DNA of 64,000 nucleotides from AP-15 sp963777435. GTDB taxonomy: Bacteria > Pseudomonadota > Alphaproteobacteria > ATCC43930 > CGMCC-115725. Of the stretch, positions 9,085 through 18,705 are shown piece by piece. The notes beneath the pieces were generated by a model. The model worked only from the letters and a program-made list of their open reading frames with translations. It was not told the DNA's origin and searched no databases. The first letter of the stretch is position 1, and each line of letters starts with the position of its first letter. The stretch lies in assembly GCA_963777435.1 (NCBI GenBank), contig CAVZQT010000002.1:496001-560000 (forward strand), in the 5' to 3' direction. Made by a program: the position numbers and the translations under genes.

Positions 9085-9516
9085 ATGACAACCGAGCTCC
9101 TTCCTTTGGCCCCCGGCTTGAGTGTCGCCGGCCAACTCGACCGGGCGGACATCGACGCGCTCGGGCGCGCCGGCGTGCGCACCATTATAAACAACCGGCC
9201 TGACGGCGAAGACCCCGGGCAATTGTCCGCGGCCGAGGCGCGGAAACTGGCCGAAGCTCAGGGGATCGCCTATCACTATATCCCGATCACCGCGGCGAGC
9301 CTGTCGCGCGCCGATGTCGACGCCTTCGCCGCCGCCTTGGATGCCGCCGCTCCGCAGCCGGTCGTTGCGCACTGCCGCAGCGGGACCCGTTCGACCTTAC
9401 TGTGGGCGCTGACACGACTGCGCGCGGGCGACGATGCCTCGGCGCTGATTGCCGAGGCGGCGCGCCACGGCATTGACATCGCGGCCTTGCCCACGGTCGC
9501 CGCCAGGCTGCGCTGA
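9085..9516 (+). CDS. DUF442 / TIGR01244-type dual-specificity phosphatase-like protein
   Basis: 143 residues with the fold of the phosphatase-like domain found fused to Blh sulfur dioxygenases. TIINNRPDGEDPGQ near residue 33 is the family's hallmark and VVAHCRSGTRSTLLWAL near 92 is the CX5R-type loop (CRSGTRS, with Cys and Arg in place). These proteins are annotated as sulfur transferases or cysteine phosphatases; their substrate is unsettled. GGAGAGCGCAGC precedes the ATG as a reasonable ribosome site. It ends 18 bases before a convergent gene. Confidence 0.8.
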   Translation: MTTELLPLAPGLSVAGQLDRADIDALGRAGVRTIINNRPDGEDPGQLSAAEARKLAEAQGIAYHYIPITAASLSRADVDAFAAALDAAAPQPVVAHCRSGTRSTLLWALTRLRAGDDASALIAEAARHGIDIAALPTVAARLR

Positions 9517-9534
9517 CGCGAGCCGGAACGCGGG

Positions 9535-10866
9535 TCAGCGCGAGTATCGGCGGCGCATTTGCGAAAACCTCGCCAGTGCTGCAACGGCATCGCCGACGAG
9601 CGGCCGCCGCCACAAATAAGTCACCGCGATCGCGGAGAGGCTGGCCATCAGCCACCACCACACCAACTCGCGGGCGAGCCAGTACAAGATCTCGATCCGC
9701 AGCGCCGAGGCTGGAATTTGCAAGTTCGCAGCCAATGCGTGCACTAGGCGGCGCAATGGTTCTTCCCAGGCGACGAAAATCACCGCCGCCACCGTGAGCG
9801 ATAGCAATCCGTGCGCCTCACCGGTCGCGGAGCCTCGGCGCAGCTGCAGCAGACCCGGCACGACCAGCACGAAATAAACGCCGCGGTAAGAGATATTCTG
9901 GCCCGCGAAAAAACAGGCGATCAGCAAAAGGCTGCCGGCGATCAGACAATCAGACCCGAACGTCGTCCAGTCGATCCGAGCCCGATCGATCACGGAAACC
10001 AAGCGCCATATCCTCGCGCCGGCCACCACCAGCATAGCTAACAGAGCCGCGGCGATCCCGTGAGCGGACGGGCCGACGACGCTTTCTACCAAACCAAAAG
10101 GCAGGTTTGCGGCGGCGAACGAGTCTGCGAAGTACGACGGCTTCGGGATAATCGCAAGCGCCGTCGCGATTTCGGCGTGGTTGGCGATACTCAAGATGGC
10201 AAGGATTGTGATGGCGCTGGCGGCTAGCCCGAACGCGTCTCGCCGCTGCTCGCGTGCGATCATCGCGAGCAAGACGAGCGGGTAATATTTGAGCAACCCG
10301 GCAAACAGAAACAGCGCATAGCCCGCCCACCGCCCCGGGCGACCCATGCGGAGCAGCACAATTCCCGGCACTACCAGTAAAAACACGATCAAGTCGTTAT
10401 TGGCGCGTTCCAGCGCGTAGATGGTCATCGGCGAGATTGCGACAACCGTGACGACAAGCGCTTCACGCGGCGAAGCCGGCCGATACAAGACCGCCAGGGA
10501 CAGGATGAACAATAGGCCGAGCGCCAGCCCGCAGACGTTTGTCGAAGCGGTGTCGAGAAATCCTGGTACGACCCGCAGCCAGAGCGGCGAATAGACGTGC
10601 GGCCGCCCGAGCGTGTCGCACGGGTTTGTCGAATACACGTCGATGCCGAGGCGGTGGCATTCAGCAGCGGCGAGTACGGCATGGATGTCGAGAAACGGGA
10701 ACCGAAACGGTTCAAAGGCGAAGAGTCGCAGAATACGGAAATAGATCGTATGCGGCCCCCAATACCATAGCGCTGCCAATACGCCGTAAAGCAGCAGCGC
10801 TGTTCCGGGGGTCATCAGACAGTAGATCATCGCAGAAGCGTCGGCTGAGCGCTTAGGCGCAGGCAT
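9535..10866 (-). CDS. Polytopic membrane glycosyltransferase-like protein (GT87/DUF2029 type)
   Basis: About 443 residues with eight or more hydrophobic segments (for example LLLYGVLAALWYWG near the start and LLLIACFFAGQNISYRGVYF late). The first periplasmic-side loop contains FPFLDIHAVLAAAE followed by YSPLW, resembling the polyprenyl-phosphate-mannose-dependent GT87 family (DUF2029), whose catalytic aspartate lies in an early loop. It probably transfers a sugar from a lipid-linked donor at the inner membrane. The ATG at 10864-10866, with AGGGG upstream, fits better than the GTG two codons earlier. Divergent from a GT2 gene that could supply the lipid-linked sugar. Confidence 0.65.
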   Translation of the reverse strand: MPAPKRSADASAMIYCLMTPGTALLLYGVLAALWYWGPHTIYFRILRLFAFEPFRFPFLDIHAVLAAAECHRLGIDVYSTNPCDTLGRPHVYSPLWLRVVPGFLDTASTNVCGLALGLLFILSLAVLYRPASPREALVVTVVAISPMTIYALERANNDLIVFLLVVPGIVLLRMGRPGRWAGYALFLFAGLLKYYPLVLLAMIAREQRRDAFGLAASAITILAILSIANHAEIATALAIIPKPSYFADSFAAANLPFGLVESVVGPSAHGIAAALLAMLVVAGARIWRLVSVIDRARIDWTTFGSDCLIAGSLLLIACFFAGQNISYRGVYFVLVVPGLLQLRRGSATGEAHGLLSLTVAAVIFVAWEEPLRRLVHALAANLQIPASALRIEILYWLARELVWWWLMASLSAIAVTYLWRRPLVGDAVAALARFSQMRRRYSR

Positions 10867-11019
10867 GTCCACCCCTTATCACGGAGAGCCGATACTTCAA
10901 CGCTAAGCTAGAGACCATGGGTTGAAATAGCGTATAAATACCGCGAGGGCTGAGCGATTTACCTTTCCTTAATTCGATCCTCGGTAAATTCGTGCTCGGC
11001 AACTTTAGGGGCCGGCCGC

Positions 11020-12024
11020 ATGAGGAAAACGATCGCGCTGGTGACCCCCGTATTGGACGACTGGGAGTCGTTCGTTGCCATGCTCACTGACATTTGTCGC
11101 GGGCTGCGCAGCCGAGATGTCGCATTGCAGGTTTACGCCGTAGACGACGGCTCGATCTCACCGTTTGAACCGGCGAGTGTAGCGCTGCCGTCCGACTCCT
11201 GCATTACCTCGATCGAGGTGATTTGCTTGGCCGTCAATCTCGGACACCAGCGGGCCATTGCAGTGGGGTTGTGTGCAGTCGCGGCAGACGACGCTGCCGA
11301 AGCGGTGTTGGTGATGGACAGCGACGGACAGGACCGGCCAGCCGATATTCCGGCATTGTTGGCAGCCAGCGCGCTGCACCCACAGCATGCCGTGGTCGCC
11401 GCTCGCACACGACGAGCCGAACCTTTCGGCTTTCGGCTTTGGTATCAGTTGTATCGGCTGATCTTCCGCACATTGACCGGACAATCGATCAATTTCGGAA
11501 ATTACTGTTTGCTTCCAATGGCGGCGGTGCGTCGACTGGTCCACATGCCTGAACTCTGGAATAATCTCGCAACTTCAATTATGCGGTCGCGGCTTCCGTG
11601 TACCAGGGTTCCTACAACGCGCGGCAGACGCATATCGGGCCGATCGCGGATGAACCTATTGGCGTTGTTCATCCACGGGTTTAGTGCGATGTCTGTTTAC
11701 AGCGATGTGATTTTCATCAGAGTGCTGCTGGCGGCCGGCGGAGCCGCACTTATCGCTGTTCTGAGCATCATCGCCGTCTCGGTCATGGGACTGGTGACTA
11801 ATTTGGCAATCCCGCGCTGGGCGATTACTACCGTCGGTGACTTGCTGATCATACTGCTCCAGACCGTGATCATTGCAATTGCCGCGAGCTTGACGAAGTT
11901 GGCGGGACGCAGTAATCGCCCAATGGTGCCTTTGGTCGATTGCGCTGCTTTTATTGCCGGGCGCAGCACCGCCCGGCGCATTCCGAGCCGCCCAGTCCTC
12001 GCCGTGGCACGCCCCGTTGCATGA
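11020..12024 (+). CDS. Family 2 glycosyltransferase, dolichol/polyprenyl-phosphate mannose synthase-like
   Basis: 334 residues: a cytoplasmic GT-A domain then two membrane segments (FIRVLLAAGGAALIAVLSIIA near 230 and LLIILLQTVIIAIAA near 275). The nucleotide-sugar motifs are VDDGS near residue 46 and VMDSDGQD near 98, the DXD-type metal site of DPM1-like enzymes; NLGHQRAIAVGL is also typical. This architecture (GT2 plus two C-terminal helices) usually builds polyprenyl-phosphate-linked sugars used by membrane GT-C enzymes such as the divergent neighbour. It overlaps the methyltransferase gene by ATGA. Confidence 0.85.
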   Translation: MRKTIALVTPVLDDWESFVAMLTDICRGLRSRDVALQVYAVDDGSISPFEPASVALPSDSCITSIEVICLAVNLGHQRAIAVGLCAVAADDAAEAVLVMDSDGQDRPADIPALLAASALHPQHAVVAARTRRAEPFGFRLWYQLYRLIFRTLTGQSINFGNYCLLPMAAVRRLVHMPELWNNLATSIMRSRLPCTRVPTTRGRRISGRSRMNLLALFIHGFSAMSVYSDVIFIRVLLAAGGAALIAVLSIIAVSVMGLVTNLAIPRWAITTVGDLLIILLQTVIIAIAASLTKLAGRSNRPMVPLVDCAAFIAGRSTARRIPSRPVLAVARPVA

Positions 12025-12767
12025 GCTACCGGTATATCGGCGGGGAGCTCGACATCTTCGCTGAAGCGGTAAACTGGAAGACGTATGCGGCGAAAAGCAT
12101 CGAGCGATTTATCGCCGGCCGAGTGCTCGAGGTCGGTGCGGGGATAGGGGGCAATACTCGCTTCCTCCTCAATCGGCGCGTTTGCGAATGGACCTGCCTC
12201 GAACCCGACGCTGACCTTGCTGGGCGGATCGAAGCGCGGCTACTTCATGGTGACTTGCCGCCATGGTTATCCGTCGTAAAGGGGACGATCGCATCTATCG
12301 ATCCGACCAGGCGATTTGACACGATCCTCTACTTGGATGTGCTCGAGCACATCGCTGAAGATGGCGCTGAGCTCGCCCACGCCGCTTCGCTTCTATCGCC
12401 GGACGGACATGTTGTCGTGCTTGGGCCGGCGCATCAGTTTTTGTTCAGCCCGTTCGACACCGCGGTTGGCCATTATCGACGCTACAATCGGGCGATTCTG
12501 CGTGCGCTAGCCCCTCCGGGCTGCCGCGTTGAGATGACCATCATGTTGGACAGCGCCGGGCTGTTTGCCTCACTTGCCAACCGGGTTTTGCTATCAACGC
12601 CGCTTCCCTCAAAGAGGCAGATCACGCTATGGGATCGGCTTCTGGTGCCGATCTCGCGGGTTCTCGACCGCGCCACCGCGTACCGCTTTGGCAAGACCGT
12701 GGTCGCGGTATGGCGCTGCCACTCCGAAGCGAGCGAATTGTCGCTTCGGCCCGAGTTGCAGCCCTAA
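12021..12767 (+). CDS. Class I SAM-dependent methyltransferase
   Basis: 248 residues from the ATG at 12021, which overlaps the glycosyltransferase stop. The SAM-binding motif VLEVGAGIGGNTRFL is near residue 32, the acidic strand-end CLEPDADL near 54, and TILYLDVLEHIAEDGAEL near 98 is the post-II motif seen in glycan- and lipid-linked methyltransferases. The C-terminal portion has a hydrophobic stretch (LDSAGLFASLANRVLL) like those of methyltransferases working near membranes. Co-transcription with the GT2 gene suggests methylation of a glycan or lipid intermediate; the substrate is unknown. Confidence 0.8.
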   Translation: MSYRYIGGELDIFAEAVNWKTYAAKSIERFIAGRVLEVGAGIGGNTRFLLNRRVCEWTCLEPDADLAGRIEARLLHGDLPPWLSVVKGTIASIDPTRRFDTILYLDVLEHIAEDGAELAHAASLLSPDGHVVVLGPAHQFLFSPFDTAVGHYRRYNRAILRALAPPGCRVEMTIMLDSAGLFASLANRVLLSTPLPSKRQITLWDRLLVPISRVLDRATAYRFGKTVVAVWRCHSEASELSLRPELQP

Positions 12768-12846
12768 CAGCGTTTCTCGGCCGAATCGCGGCAGATGCGC
12801 GAATCACCCTCTTGCACTGCAGCGAGGGAGGCCCACAATCTCTCGC

Positions 12847-15538
12847 ATGCATACGACAAACGATATCCGCGCCGCGTTTCTCGATTATTTCGCCAGGAAT
12901 GGGCACGAGGTCGTGGCCTCGAGCCCGCTGGTGCCGCGCAACGACCCGACCCTGCTGTTCACCAACGCCGGGATGGTGCAGTTTAAGAACGTCTTTACCG
13001 GCGTCGAAAAGCGGCCCTACCAAACGGCCACCACGGCGCAGAAATGCGTGCGTGCGGGCGGCAAGCACAACGATCTCGAAAACGTCGGTTATACCGCCCG
13101 CCATCATACCTTCTTCGAGATGCTCGGCAATTTCTCGTTCGGCGATTACTTCAAGGACAGGGCGATCGAGCTGGCGTGGAATTTGATCACGCGGGATTTT
13201 GGCCTGCTGAAGGATCGCCTGCTGGTCACGGTCTACGCCGAGGACGACGACGCGGCGCAGCTTTGGGCAAAGATCGCCGGGTTGCCGGAAGACCGCATCA
13301 TCCGCATTGCGACCTCCGATAATTTCTGGGCAATGGGTGATGTCGGCCCGTGCGGACCATGCTCCGAGATTTTCTGGGACCATGGCCCGGAGATACCGGG
13401 TGGGCCGCCGGGTAGCCCCGACGCCGATGGCGACCGCTTTGTTGAAATCTGGAACCTTGTCTTTATGCAGTACGAGCAGCTCGGGTCGGGCGAGCGCGTG
13501 CTGTTGCCGCGCCCCTCGGTCGACACCGGGATGGGGCTGGAGCGCATTGCCGCCGTACTACAGGGCAAGCACGACAATTACGACATCGACCTGTTCCGCA
13601 GCCTGATCCAGGCCTCGGCCGAAGCTTCGGGGGTGGCGGCGGACGGCGCGCATGCCGTCTCGCACCGCGTCATCGCCGACCATCTGCGCGCCGCGGCGTT
13701 TCTGATTGCCGACGGAGTTTTGCCCAGCAAGGAAGGGCGCGGCTATGTCTTACGCCGCATTATGCGGCGGGCGATGCGTCACGCCCATTTGCTCGGCTGC
13801 AAGGAGCCGCTGATGTGGCGGCTGGTGCCCGTGTTGGTGCAGCAGATGGGCGCCGCCTACACTGAATTGGTGCGCGCCCAGCCGCTGATCACCGAAACGC
13901 TGAAACTTGAAGAAACCAATTTCAAGCAAACCCTTGACCGCGGTTTGCGGCTGTTGGAAGAAGAGACCGGGCGGCTTGGCGCGGATGAGCCGTTCCCTGG
14001 CGAGACCGCGTTCCGGCTCTACGATACTTACGGGTTCCCGCTCGATTTGACCGAGGACGTGCTGCGGGCCCAGGGACGCACGGTCGCGGTCGAAGGGTTC
14101 GACGCCGCCATGGCCCGCCAGCGCGACGAGGCGCGGAAGAGCTGGGTCGGCTCGGGAGAGGCGGCAACGGAGGCAGTATGGTTCGCCCTGCGCGACGAGA
14201 TCGGCGCGACAGAGTTCCTGGGGTACGAAACTGAGACAGCCGAAGGCGTCGTTCTCGCGATCGTGCGCGATGGCGCTCGCGTTAGCTGAAGCCAGCGCCG
14301 GTGATGACGTCGCGGTTCTCGTCAACCAGACACCGTTTTACGCCGAGTTAGGCGGACAGGTCGGCGACACCGGCGTGATGTTTAGCGCCGGCGGCGCCGA
14401 ACTGGTCGTCAACGACACGGTAAAAAAGGCCGGCGACCTGCATGTTCATTTGGGTCGGCTGACACACGGGGAGCTAAAAGAAGGCGATGCGGCCGAGTTG
14501 CGCGTCGATGGCGCTCGGCGTCGACAGCTCAGGGCCAATCACTCGGTCACCCATCTGTTGCATCAGGCGTTGCGGCGTCGGCTCGGCGCCCATGTCACCC
14601 AAAAGGGCTCGCTCGTCGCCCCCGACCGGCTGCGATTCGATTTCAGTCATCCGAAACCTCTGACGGAGGCCGATATTCGGGTGATCGAGGCCGAGGTCAA
14701 CGACCGCATCCGCGCCAACGCCGAAGTGGCCACACGTCTGTTGACGCCCGATAATGCGGTCGCCGAGGGGGCGCTGGCGCTGTTTGGCGAGAAATATGGC
14801 GACGAAGTCCGGGTCGTCGCGATGGGCGGGGTGCTCGACGGCGAAAATCGGCCGTTTTCGATCGAGCTATGCGGCGGCACGCATGTCCGCCGCACCGGCG
14901 ATATCGGGCTGTTCAAGATCGTCTCCGAAACCGCGATCGCCTCGGGCGTGCGCCGCATCGAGGCGCTGACCGGCGCCGCCGCAGAGGCATATTTGGCCGA
15001 GGAGGAAGGGTTGTTGCGCCAGGCCGCTGCCGCGTTGCGCACGAGCCCGGCTGAACTACCGGCGCGTATTGTCAACCTGGTGGATGAGCGCCGTCGGCTT
15101 GAGCGCGAACTGGCCGAGGCGCGACGCGCGCTGGCCAGCGCCGGACCGGCTACCAAGTCGAGCGCAAGGCGGATCGGAGATGTCGCCTTCGATGGGCGGG
15201 TGATCGACGATGTGCCGGGGCGCGAGTTGAAATCGCTAGCCGACGAGTTGAAGCAGCGGATCGGTTCCGGGATCGTCGCAATTGCGTCGCGCGCCGAAGG
15301 CAAGGCCGCGCTGGTCGTCGGGGTGACCGCCGATCTGACCAGCCGTTTTGATGCGGTCGAACTGGTTAGGTCCACTGCGGCTGTGTTGGGCGGTAAGGGT
15401 GGGGGCGGGCGTCCCGATATGGCTCAGGCCGGCGGACCCGATGCCTCCCAGGCCGAAGCAGCCGTAGAGGCGGTGGAAAGCGCAATCTCAGCGAAGCTGC
15501 GCGTATCGACGGAGCTTGCAGCTTCTGCAGCCGAATGA
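12847..15538 (+). CDS. alaS: Alanyl-tRNA synthetase (one frameshift)
   Basis: Charges tRNA-Ala. The start MHTTNDIRAAFLDYF is followed by NDPTLLFTNAGMVQFKN (class II motif), RHHTFFEMLGNFSFGDYFK, and FWAMGDVGPCGPCSEI. The second part has NHSVTHLLHQALRR (editing-domain HXXXH), then ELCGGTHVRRTGDIG and the C-terminal GGGRPDMAQAGG. The first frame ends at 14289 and the second is open from 14270; the protein continues across the switch (AIVRDG then ALAEASAGDDV), so one inserted base (or two lost) near 14268-14285 breaks it. Reconstructed length is about 896 residues, normal for AlaS. Because the gene is expected to be essential, a sequence error is the likely cause. Confidence 0.93.
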
Positions 15539-15679
15539 GCGGCGATTTGTTGCGCCAACGCGACTATAAACTTAAGGCCGCCCTGCAACCCGCTCGGTTT
15601 GCTTGCAGTTCGAGTTTTATGACGCGCTTTTGACGAGGGCGGAATATCGCGCTGAGAGCGATTATTTCTGGCGCGACGA

Positions 15680-16160
15680 ATGGTACACGAAAGAAACCGC
15701 CAAAATTTCCGAAGACCTCGGCTTGCTGTATTTTTGCCCATTACTGTGGCGGTGGCTTTCCTCGCTGGGTGCCAGCCATATCCGGTTCACATCGATCCTC
15801 TGAGCGTTAATGGTCGTGATGGCGGCGGCGCCGCCCCCTCTTATGCCGCGCTGATGCGGATCGGCGAAGCGGCTCGCGCCGGCGGCGACTACAGTAATGC
15901 GGTCGCGGTGTTCCGGCGAGCTGCCGAGATCGAGCCGCGTTTGGCCGATCCATTCATCGCGATTGGCGACGCGCTGTTGTCGCTCGGCGCGGTCAATGAG
16001 GCGATCATTGCCTATAATTCGGCGCTCGCTCGCGACAGCACTAGCCTTCCGGCGTTGCAGGGGCTGGCGCGAGCTTCTATCGAGACCGGCCGCCCCGAAC
16101 TAGCCTTGGTCCCGATTAACAAAGGGCTGGCGCTGCGCCCTCAGGACCCCAAGTTCTTGG
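15680..16160 (+). pseudogene. tadD: TadD-like TPR lipoprotein, 5' part (interrupted by IS21-family element)
   Basis: Begins with a lipoprotein signal: basic N-terminus, hydrophobic run, lipobox LAGC at about residues 28-31. TPR repeats follow (AARAGGDYSNAVAVFRRAAEIEP, IAIGDALLSLGAVNEAIIAYNSAL). The frame reads PKFLV up to 16160 and then enters the insertion element, giving a false tail and stop at 16183. Joined to 18706-19103 after removing the element and one target copy, the frame is continuous (PKFLVLLGVVEDIGG) and gives about 292 residues, the usual size of TadD, a pilotin-like TPR protein of the tad secretion system. Convergent with tadC. Confidence 0.85.
16154..16160. repeat. Target-site duplication, left copy (TTCTTGG)
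   Basis: TTCTTGG occurs directly before the element's TGT end and again directly after its ACA end at 18699-18705. Removing one copy plus the element restores the tadD reading frame exactly. Confidence 0.9.
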
Positions 16161-16221
16161 TGTGTTTCGGCGTGGAAGATTGACCCCGGTATGGGGGTGA
16201 TCGGCGTCCAATTTTGACCCC
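16161..16221 (+). repeat. IS21-family left end with two transposase-site repeats
   Basis: Terminal TGT followed by two 21-bp units whose starts are 34 bases apart (16167-16187 and 16201-16221), each beginning TCGGCG and ending TTGACCCC. Confidence 0.8.
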
Positions 16222-16277
16222 CTTTGCGATGTGATGCGCAGGCTGCCCGCCGGGGGATGGCGAGCGGGTGGCGGGGG

Positions 16278-17777
16278 ATGCTGGTTGTGGAGACGATCGG
16301 CCGGATCCGGCGGGAGCATTTTGTCAAAGGCAAGTCGATCAAGGCGATCGTCCGCGAGCTGAAGGTGTCGCGGAACACGGTGCGCAAGGTGTTGCGTTCG
16401 GGCGCGACGGCTTTTGAGTACGGTCGCCAACTGCAGCCACAGCCGAGGTTGGGACCATGGCGCGACGATCTCGACCAGATGCTGGCGGCGAACGAGGCGA
16501 AGCCGGGGCGCGAGCGGCTGACGCTGATTCGGGTTTACGAGGAGCTGCGTGGCCTTGGCTATCGCGGCAGCTACGATGCGGTCCGCCGCTATGCGAAGCG
16601 ATGGCGTATTGCGCGCGGGGCGGTGACGGCAGAGGCCTATGTGCCGCTGAGCCTTGCGCCGGGCGAGGCCTACCAATTTGACTGGAGCCACGAGGTCGTA
16701 CTGATCAACGGGGTGACGGTGACGGTCAAGCTGGCGCATGTCCGGCTGTGCCACAGCCGCATGTTGTTCGTGCGAGCCTATCCGCGCGAGACCCAAGAGA
16801 TGGTGTTCGACGCGCACAACCGCGCCTTCGCCTTTTTCAGGGGCACCTGCACGCGCGGCATCTATGACAACATGAAAACCGCGGTCGAGGCCGTGTTTAT
16901 CGGCAAGGACCGCCAGTTCAACCGCCGCTTTCTGCGGATGTGCGGGCATTACCTGGTTGAGCCGACTGCCTGTACCCCGGCGGCGGGCTGGGAGAAGGGC
17001 CAGGTCGAGAACCAGGTCGGGCTGGTGCGCGAGCGTTTTTTTACGCCGCGACTGCGGGTGGCGAGCTACGAGGAGCTGAACGCCTGGCTGCTCGACCGCT
17101 GTGTTGCTTACGCCAAGGCACATCGGCATCCCGAGCTGGCCGACTGCACGATCTGGCAAGCCTTTGAGGCGGAGCGGCCGCAGCTGGTGCCGATTGCCGG
17201 CCCGTTCGACGGGTTCCACGCAACGCAAGCCGCGGTCTCGAAGACTTGCCTCATCCGGTTTGACAACAACAAGTACTCGGTCGCTTCGTGCGCCGTCGGC
17301 CGGCCGGTCGAGATCCAAGCCTATGCCGATCGCATCGTGATCCGCCAGGACGGCGCGATCGCCGGCCAACATGGGCGCCGCTTCGGTCGCGGCGAGACGA
17401 TCTACGACCCCTGGCATTACGTGCCGGTACTGGCCAGAAAGCCCGGCGCGCTCAGAAACGGCGCCCCGTTCAAGGACTGGCTCTTGCCGGCTGGATTGGA
17501 GCGGGTACGGCGCCGGCTGAAGGGCTCCGACGATGGCGATCGCCAAATGGTCAAGGTTTTATCGGCGGTGCTGACCGACGGCCTCGCTGCGGTCGAGGCG
17601 GCTTGTGCCGAGGCGCTCGCCGAGGGTGTCAATTCCGCTGACGTCGTCCTCAATATCCTGGCGCGCCAGCGCGATCCTGGACCGTCGGCAACGATCTTGA
17701 CCCCAGAGGCGCTGCGGCTACGACACGCGCCGATTGCCGATTGTGCCCGCTACGACCGCCTGCGCCGAGCATTGTGA
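16278..17777 (+). CDS. istA: IS21-family transposase IstA
   Basis: DDE-type integrase/transposase of about 499 residues. From MLVVETIGRIRREHF it has an N-terminal helix-turn-helix (KAIVRELKVSRNTVRKVLR), then the RNase H-like catalytic core: GEAYQFDWSHE gives the first Asp, GIYDNMKTAVEAV the second, and GWEKGQVENQVG the Glu region. The C-terminal beta-barrel includes FDNNKYSVASCAVG. The ATG at 16278 is preferred over one 18 codons earlier because family proteins begin at this point. Its stop overlaps the istB start (TGATG), the usual coupling in IS21. Confidence 0.95.
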   Translation: MLVVETIGRIRREHFVKGKSIKAIVRELKVSRNTVRKVLRSGATAFEYGRQLQPQPRLGPWRDDLDQMLAANEAKPGRERLTLIRVYEELRGLGYRGSYDAVRRYAKRWRIARGAVTAEAYVPLSLAPGEAYQFDWSHEVVLINGVTVTVKLAHVRLCHSRMLFVRAYPRETQEMVFDAHNRAFAFFRGTCTRGIYDNMKTAVEAVFIGKDRQFNRRFLRMCGHYLVEPTACTPAAGWEKGQVENQVGLVRERFFTPRLRVASYEELNAWLLDRCVAYAKAHRHPELADCTIWQAFEAERPQLVPIAGPFDGFHATQAAVSKTCLIRFDNNKYSVASCAVGRPVEIQAYADRIVIRQDGAIAGQHGRRFGRGETIYDPWHYVPVLARKPGALRNGAPFKDWLLPAGLERVRRRLKGSDDGDRQMVKVLSAVLTDGLAAVEAACAEALAEGVNSADVVLNILARQRDPGPSATILTPEALRLRHAPIADCARYDRLRRAL

Positions 17778-18505
17778 TGGAGCGGACCGACGTTCTCGAG
17801 CTGATGTCAAAGCTGAAGCTCTACGGCATGCGTGCGGCCTACGACGAGGTGATGGCGACCGCCATCAAGCGCCGGCACGAGCCGCCGCGCATTGTCGGCG
17901 ATTTGCTCAGTGCCGAGATCGCCGAGAAGCAGGCACGCTCGATCAAGTACCAGCTGACCATTGCCAAATTGCCGCTGGCTAAGGACATCAATGACTTCGA
18001 CTTTACTGGCACGCCGGTCAACGAGGCGCAAATCCGCGACTTGGCCAGTGGCGCCTTTCTCGCCGAGCAGCGCAATGCCGTGCTGATTGGTGGAACTGGT
18101 ACGGGCAAAAGCCATCTGGCGATAGCCATTGCCCGGGCTTGCATCCGCCGGGGCGCCAGAGGCCGCTTCTACACCGTCGTCGACCTCGTCAACCGGCTGG
18201 AGGGCGAAGCCCGCGCCGGGCGCCAGGACCGCCTCGCCGAATATCTCACTCGCATGGACTTTATTGTCCTCGACGAACTCGGCTATCTGCCCTTCGCCCA
18301 GGCCGGCGGCCAGCTCCTCTTTCATCTGATCAGCCGGCTCTACGAGCGCACCTCGATCGTCGTCACAACCAACCTTGCTTTCGGCGAATGGCCGAGTGTC
18401 TTCAGCGACGCCAAGATGACGACGGCGCTGCTGGACCGATTGACCCATCACTGCGAAATCATCGAAACCGGGAACGAGAGCTGGCGGTTCAAACACCGCG
18501 CCTGA
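17777..18505 (+). CDS. istB: IS21-family helper ATPase IstB
   Basis: AAA+ ATPase of 242 residues, related to DnaC, that assists IstA in target selection. Walker A is GGTGTGKSHLAIAIA near residue 105, Walker B is FIVLDELGYLPF near 163, and VVTTNLAFGEW near 197 is the family sensor region; the C-terminus LDRLTHHCEIIETGNESWRFK is diagnostic of IstB. The start ATG overlaps the istA stop by one base. Frame and length are intact. Confidence 0.96.
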   Translation: MERTDVLELMSKLKLYGMRAAYDEVMATAIKRRHEPPRIVGDLLSAEIAEKQARSIKYQLTIAKLPLAKDINDFDFTGTPVNEAQIRDLASGAFLAEQRNAVLIGGTGTGKSHLAIAIARACIRRGARGRFYTVVDLVNRLEGEARAGRQDRLAEYLTRMDFIVLDELGYLPFAQAGGQLLFHLISRLYERTSIVVTTNLAFGEWPSVFSDAKMTTALLDRLTHHCEIIETGNESWRFKHRA

Positions 18506-18647
18506 ACCGCTGTACCACCCCGGGCTTGCCCCGGTGGGCAAACAGGCTACCTCCCACGCGCGTCGCTCCGTCGCTCGTAAGGGCACTACGCGACGCGCGC
18601 GGGGCCCTCCTGTTCGCTACCGGGACAACCCTGAACCCATGCCCGTC

Positions 18648-18698
18648 GGGGTCAATTTTGAACGCCTATCCAGGGTCAAACTTCGCCGCCGATTGACA
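18648..18698 (-). repeat. IS21-family right end with two transposase-site repeats
   Basis: Inverted counterpart of the left end: unit at 18672-18692 matching outer left unit in TCGGCG, GAAG and TTGACCC, a weaker unit at 18648-18668 containing TTGACCCC, and terminal ACA at 18696-18698. Confidence 0.8.
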
Positions 18699-18705
18699 TT
18701 CTTGG
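18699..18705. repeat. Target-site duplication, right copy (TTCTTGG)
   Basis: Second copy of the 7-bp duplication flanking the IS21-family element, partner of 16154-16160. Confidence 0.9.

Larger units (their letters stand above)
16161..18698 (+). mobile_element. IS21-family insertion sequence, complete, inserted in tadD
   Basis: A 2538-bp element starting TGT and ending ACA, with imperfect inverted ends (TGT...TCGGCG..GAAG...GACCC on both sides), two overlapping genes (istA, istB) and a 7-bp target duplication. Each end carries two copies of a 21-bp unit TCGGCG-N7-TTGACCCC: left at 16167-16187 and 16201-16221; right, inverted, at 18672-18692 and, less exact, 18648-18668. Multiple end repeats of this kind are typical IS21 transposase-binding sites. 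An imperfect hairpin at 18515-18538 after istB may end transcription. Intact genes and matching ends suggest a fairly recent arrival. Confidence 0.92.

Noticed and set aside
18515..18538. Imperfect hairpin after istB
   Set aside because: Lies inside the IS21-family element and fits its 3' end; not treated as a separate chromosomal element.
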